Positions 5,172 through 8,385 of a stretch of 8,385 nt of DNA are shown in pieces. Made by a program: the position numbers and the translations under genes. Each line of letters opens with the position of its first letter. Position 1 is the stretch's first letter. The stretch lies in assembly GCA_002414705.1 (NCBI GenBank), contig DIAL01000032.1:43202-51586 (forward strand), written 5' to 3'. Source of the DNA: Flavobacteriaceae bacterium UBA5079 (GTDB lineage Bacteria; Bacteroidota; Bacteroidia; Flavobacteriales; Flavobacteriaceae). A model generated the notes under the pieces. That model saw nothing but the letters and a program-made list of their open reading frames with translations, did no database searches and was not told where the DNA came from.

Positions 5172-5922
5172 GTTATCTGCGGTCATAATAACCTATAATG
5201 AAGAAGAGCATTTAGAAAAATGTCTTGCTTCACTTACTGGTATCGCAGATGAAATTATTGTAGTAGATTCGTTTTCAACAGATAGAACACCCGAGATTTG
5301 CAAAGCTTTTAACGTGATTTTTATTCAACATGCCTTTGAGGGTTATATTGAACAAAAAAACTATGCCGTTGCACAAACTAATTTTGATTACATTTTATCT
5401 CTTGATGGTGACGAGGCTCTTTCTGAACCTCTAAAAAAATCTATTTTAAAAACCAAAACCAATTGGCAATTTGATGGCTATTACTGTAACCGCTTAAATA
5501 ATTATTGCGGCCAGTGGATTAAACATTCCGATTGGTATCCTGATAAAAAGTTACGCCTCTTTAAAAAAAATAGTGGCAAATGGAAAGGCATTAATCCGCA
5601 TGATTGTTACACGCTTGAGGTTGGTAATCGTGCCGGCAAATTACCAGGCAATTTATTACACTGGATATATAAGGACTACCAAGAACACAATATAAAAGTG
5701 GAACGTTTTTCATCAATTGCTGCAGAGGCTTATTATAAATTGGGGAAAAAATCATCTACTTGGAAAATTATTTACCGACCATCATGGGCATTTTTTAAAG
5801 CGTATTTTTTACGACTTGGTTTTTTGGATGGTTTAAATGGATTTATAATTTGTGTACAAACATATAATGTTACATTTTTGAAGTATATTAAGCTACAACA
5901 GCTATGGAAAAATAAAGACTAA
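5164..5922 (+). CDS. Glycosyltransferase family 2, WaaE/KdtX-like (LPS core)
   Basis: This gene encodes 252 aa, similar to the roughly 250-260 aa WaaE/KdtX enzymes that add a glucose to the LPS inner core. It has a GT-A fold: SAVIITYNEEEHLEKCLASL (residues 5-24), VVDSFSTDRT (33-42) with nucleotide-binding D35, and the metal-binding DxD as SLDGDE (79-84; D81, D83). Acceptor-side motifs follow: DWYPDKKLRLFKK (123-135) and WKGINPHDCY (140-149), where the family usually has VHE. The C-terminal part (about 200-235, WKIIYRPSWAFFKAYFLRLGF broken across two stretches) is aromatic and hydrophobic and probably lies against the inner membrane. The start ATG overlaps the stop of the family 9 gene, and the stop overlaps the stop of the opposing kinase gene by 4 bases. 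Donor and acceptor sugars are not determined by the sequence. Confidence 0.9.
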   Translation: MIKLSAVIITYNEEEHLEKCLASLTGIADEIIVVDSFSTDRTPEICKAFNVIFIQHAFEGYIEQKNYAVAQTNFDYILSLDGDEALSEPLKKSILKTKTNWQFDGYYCNRLNNYCGQWIKHSDWYPDKKLRLFKKNSGKWKGINPHDCYTLEVGNRAGKLPGNLLHWIYKDYQEHNIKVERFSSIAAEAYYKLGKKSSTWKIIYRPSWAFFKAYFLRLGFLDGLNGFIICVQTYNVTFLKYIKLQQLWKNKD

Positions 5923-6686
5923 TTTATTTTTCTACGCCAGAAGAAAATCTTGTTTTTAATGCGTCTTTTTCTATGAAATCTGTTTTGAAATGCTTCAGTT
6001 TCATCCCACATTAAATTAAAAACACGATTATAATCATAACCTCCTAATTTGGCATATTCGTCACTCATAACTGCTACCATAGATTTATGAGTTGTTAATC
6101 GTGCAAAGTTTTTTATGCGCGTTTCAAAATCCATATCTCCAAAATTCATACGGTTTAAATCCACTAAATAGAATTTAAAATTGCCGTTATTTAATTGAAT
6201 TAAGGTATTTCCAGGCGAATGGTCTAGAAAATTCACACCAGCTTTATGCAACCCAAACGTAAATCGTGTAAAAGCGCGCAAAATGGCTTCGTGATTTGGC
6301 ATGTTAAAATTGAAAGTTAATTCACGATAGGTTAAATCATACGGTAAATGCTCACTGATGTAGTAACTTTTTTTGAATAAAAAAGGTGTCTTATATTCGT
6401 AAAAAGCAATGGGTTGTGGTGTACCTATTCCTAAATGTAGTAATCTGTTTGCATATTCAAAAGAACGTTGTGCCTTACTTTTTCTAAAAAATCGGTAAGC
6501 AATTTGATTCACTAAATTAGGGATTTTAAAAGATTTTACATTAATAGTTAATCCGTTTAAATCGTATAATTTAAGTGAATTCCGATCTTGATTGCCAAAA
6601 TTTTCACCAGACGTTTCATAATTTTCAATATAAGATGTTAGCTGTTGCTTATCTTTCTGAAACGCCTTATGCACTGTGTAATTCAT
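5919..6686 (-). CDS. Kdo/WaaP/InaA-family lipopolysaccharide kinase
   Basis: This gene encodes 255 aa with a compact kinase-like fold. The family phosphorylates LPS core sugars (Kdo or heptose) using ATP in the cytoplasm. Candidate active-site residues are K51 or K54 in VKSFK (ATP lysine), E77 in RSFEYANRLL (helix C glutamate), the catalytic loop LHKAGVNFLDHSPGN (146-160) with H147, D155 and N160, and the metal-binding aspartate D176 in YLVDLNR, where classical kinases have DFG. GIGTPQPIAFYEY (86-98) and YYISEHLP (108-115) mark the lobe hinge region. The C-terminus is very basic (HRKRRIKNKIFFWRRK, about 238-253), suited to membrane or LPS phosphate contact; that is inference. The gene faces the two glycosyltransferases. 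A near-match -7 element (TAATATTG, 6698-6691) lies only 4 bases from the ATG. Substrate identity (Kdo versus another core sugar) is inferred from the neighbours. Confidence 0.82.
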   Translation of the reverse strand: MNYTVHKAFQKDKQQLTSYIENYETSGENFGNQDRNSLKLYDLNGLTINVKSFKIPNLVNQIAYRFFRKSKAQRSFEYANRLLHLGIGTPQPIAFYEYKTPFLFKKSYYISEHLPYDLTYRELTFNFNMPNHEAILRAFTRFTFGLHKAGVNFLDHSPGNTLIQLNNGNFKFYLVDLNRMNFGDMDFETRIKNFARLTTHKSMVAVMSDEYAKLGGYDYNRVFNLMWDETEAFQNRFHRKRRIKNKIFFWRRKIN

Positions 6687-6777
6687 GCTACAATATTACA
6701 ATATTTATTTTATTTTTATTCGGAATTAAATTAGCAGTTGTTTTTCATTTTATATAATTTGCACAAAAGCTTTTCGT

Positions 6778-7854
6778 ATGCCTAAAATTTGTTTGGAATC
6801 TCATAATATTGATAATCTATTCTTCGGGTTTGGTCAGTTTAACTACCATTTAATCAAAGGATTTCATAGTAATCAGGACATTTTAAAGACTTTAGATTTT
6901 CAAATAACTCTAATTAGTAAACATCCCGAAAAATTAGAAGCTGATTTCGGCGATACATTTTCGTATAAAAAATATAAATCTTTACAACGAAAAAAACTGT
7001 TCCGAATTAAAGAAAAATACGACTTATGGCATTCTCTAAATCAAAACACCAAAGTAGAACCTTTTATAAAAATGCCTTATTTATTAACGGTTCATGATGT
7101 GAATTTCATGGAGGAATTATCTGGAAGCGAATTAGATAAACATGAAGCGCGTTTCAATGAAAAGCTCATGCGAAGCCATGCTATTACATACATTTCTGAA
7201 TATGCAAAAACCATGACGCACACCTATTTTAAAGTGCCAAATATACCTGAATATGTAATTTATAATGGCAGTTCTAAACCTTTTGATGTTGCCAAAAATC
7301 ATAAACCAAAGTTACTTCCAAAAGGCGATTTTCTGTTTACCATAGGTGAACTCTTAGAAAAAAAGAACTTTCACACTTTAGTAGATATGCTTGTTCTTCT
7401 TCCCCATTTAAGATTAATTATTTCGGGGAAAAACACAACCGATTACGCAAAAAAAATCATAAAAATAATTACAGATTTAAAACTTGAAAATAGGGTATTT
7501 CTAACCGGTAAAATTAGCGAAGAGGACAAAGCTTATTATTTAAAAAACTGTTATGCTTTTTGTTTTCCATCATTACGTGAAGGGTTTGGCATTCCTCCTA
7601 TTGAAGCTATGCAATATGGCAAACCCGTATTTTTATCAAATAAAAGTTCTTTGCCAGAAGTTGGTGGTAAACATGCTTTTTATTGGGAACATTTTGAGCC
7701 AAAATATATGGCAGACATACTAGAAAAAGGGATGAAAACTTATAATGAAAACCCGGCAAATTATGCGTTGAAATTACAACAACATGCTAATTCATATTCT
7801 TGGGATGACACAGCTAAACAATATTTAAAAGTTTACGAAAGTCTACTTAAATAA
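6778..7854 (+). CDS. Glycosyltransferase family 4 (GT-B)
   Basis: This gene encodes 358 aa, the usual length for a family 4 retaining glycosyltransferase acting at the cytoplasmic membrane face. The N-domain has the glycine-rich loop FFGFGQFNYHLI (15-26), LLTVHDVNFMEE (102-113) and HAITYISEYAKT (134-145). The C-domain has FTIGELLEKKNFHTLV (187-202) with a basic residue pair K195/K196 near the nucleotide sugar, RVFLTGKISEEDKAYYL (239-255) and the EX7E motif in REGFGIPPIEAM (E268, E276), then GKPVFLSNKSSLPEVGG (281-297). All parts needed for activity appear intact. The ATG at 6778 gives a normal N-terminus; TATAATTTG at 6753-6761 is an imperfect -7 match. The neighbours suggest LPS core or O-antigen assembly, but the sugar cannot be read from the sequence. 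Its stop overlaps the opposing downstream gene by 12 bases. Confidence 0.92.
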   Translation: MPKICLESHNIDNLFFGFGQFNYHLIKGFHSNQDILKTLDFQITLISKHPEKLEADFGDTFSYKKYKSLQRKKLFRIKEKYDLWHSLNQNTKVEPFIKMPYLLTVHDVNFMEELSGSELDKHEARFNEKLMRSHAITYISEYAKTMTHTYFKVPNIPEYVIYNGSSKPFDVAKNHKPKLLPKGDFLFTIGELLEKKNFHTLVDMLVLLPHLRLIISGKNTTDYAKKIIKIITDLKLENRVFLTGKISEEDKAYYLKNCYAFCFPSLREGFGIPPIEAMQYGKPVFLSNKSSLPEVGGKHAFYWEHFEPKYMADILEKGMKTYNENPANYALKLQQHANSYSWDDTAKQYLKVYESLLK

Positions 7855-8385
7855 ATGCTTAAAGTATTGACCAAAATTCTTTTTAGCAATAAAAAACTTG
7901 GAAGGCATGATCCCTTCTAAATTGATGTTTTTCCTAATTTCTTCAATTGAATTACCTTCACAAAACTCCAAGTGCTTCCATTTTTCTGGTTCAATGTAGA
8001 AAAAGTTTTCACGTTCTTTATAATTGGATTTGTTAGTAGTTCGCCATTTATATAAAAATGCTTCTTTATCCTGGATTTCTATATTGTGGCCCCAATTATC
8101 AAGTTTAAAAATAAGTTCTTCTTCGTCTCTAGCAATACTTTCATGAAGTAATAAATTTTGCGTATAAACGATACGTTCTCTCGTAACTCGTGCTACTTTA
8201 TAATTTGGATAGTTTGTTGCTACTACTGCTTTAGTTGGGGTTTTAACGAATAAAATTCCGTTATCTACATATTTATATAAATTTAAAGAATACATAGCTA
8301 TTTGTATGTTGTTTTCTTTAGGATTATCTAAGTAGCTATCATACTTTCTTAAATCTGAAACAAACTTCTTGAAATCAAGTACATA
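7843..8385 (-). CDS. C-terminal part of an unidentified protein, possibly a glycosyltransferase (5' end outside window)
   Basis: The frame is open from the right window edge to a TAG at 7843, giving 180 residues. The first Met in view (8295) is preceded by 30 open codons reading as plausible protein (VLDFKKFVSDLRKYDSYLDN), so the true start is probably outside. I do not recognise it firmly. Visible features are a strand-rich part (GILFVKTPTKAVVATNYPNY), then RVTRERIVYTQNLLLHESIA, FKLDNWGHN, and a C-terminal region with conserved-looking aromatics (AFLYKWRTTNKSNYKERENF, EPEKWKHLEF). The HES and WGH elements after a strand recall the C-terminal side of GT-A glycosyltransferases, and the neighbours are glycosyltransferases; this is inference and no nucleotide-binding aspartates are in view. 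No signal peptide or membrane segment is visible in this part. Its 3' end overlaps the family 4 gene by 12 bases. Confidence 0.7.
   Translation of the reverse strand, partial: YVLDFKKFVSDLRKYDSYLDNPKENNIQIAMYSLNLYKYVDNGILFVKTPTKAVVATNYPNYKVARVTRERIVYTQNLLLHESIARDEEELIFKLDNWGHNIEIQDKEAFLYKWRTTNKSNYKERENFFYIEPEKWKHLEFCEGNSIEEIRKNINLEGIMPSKFFIAKKNFGQYFKHLFK

Noticed and set aside
6575..6757. 60-aa plus-strand frame
   Set aside because: Mostly antisense to the N-terminal part of the kinase gene; the hydrophobic tail comes from T-rich intergenic DNA.

Overview
The window looks like chromosomal DNA of a member of the Bacteroidota, most likely family Flavobacteriaceae. The DNA is strongly AT-rich. 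Several genes are preceded by the Bacteroidota -7 promoter element TAnnTTTG, and most lack a Shine-Dalgarno sequence. The proteins also fit: a DUF5606 protein, a Bacteroidota-style peptide deformylase and a DapD of 271 aa. I cannot fix the genus from the sequence. No mobile element, CRISPR array, tRNA or rRNA was seen.

Left part (1-3076), all genes on the minus strand. In transcription order they are ruvX (Holliday junction resolvase-like, 2666-3076), a small gene for an exported protein of unknown function (2065-2310), def (peptide deformylase, 1361-1951), a DUF5606 gene (888-1307) and mazG (NTP pyrophosphohydrolase, 1-768, cut by the window edge). These are mostly housekeeping functions. 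The exported-protein gene behaves like a separate unit: it has its own -7 element, its own hairpin terminator, and a 355-base upstream region with repeated boxes related to TTACCGTTTATCGATG. This is the least explained stretch of the window.

Centre (3077-4042). ruvX and dapD diverge from a 150-base region with a good -7 element in each direction. dapD makes the succinyltransferase of the diaminopimelate/lysine pathway and so feeds peptidoglycan synthesis.

Right part (4104-8385). This is an envelope-glycan island, best read as lipopolysaccharide core synthesis: a family 9 glycosyltransferase with a TTG start, a family 2 (WaaE/KdtX-like) glycosyltransferase overlapping it by 8 bases, a Kdo/InaA-like sugar kinase on the opposite strand, a family 4 glycosyltransferase, and the 3' part of an opposite-strand gene that may be another glycosyltransferase. 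The kinase and the last gene each overlap the tail of a plus-strand glycosyltransferase gene (4 and 12 bases).

Most of the window is ordinary. The points worth a second look are the repeated boxes and exported peptide at 2065-2588, the very short ruvX leader, the TTG start of the family 9 enzyme and the two convergent overlaps.
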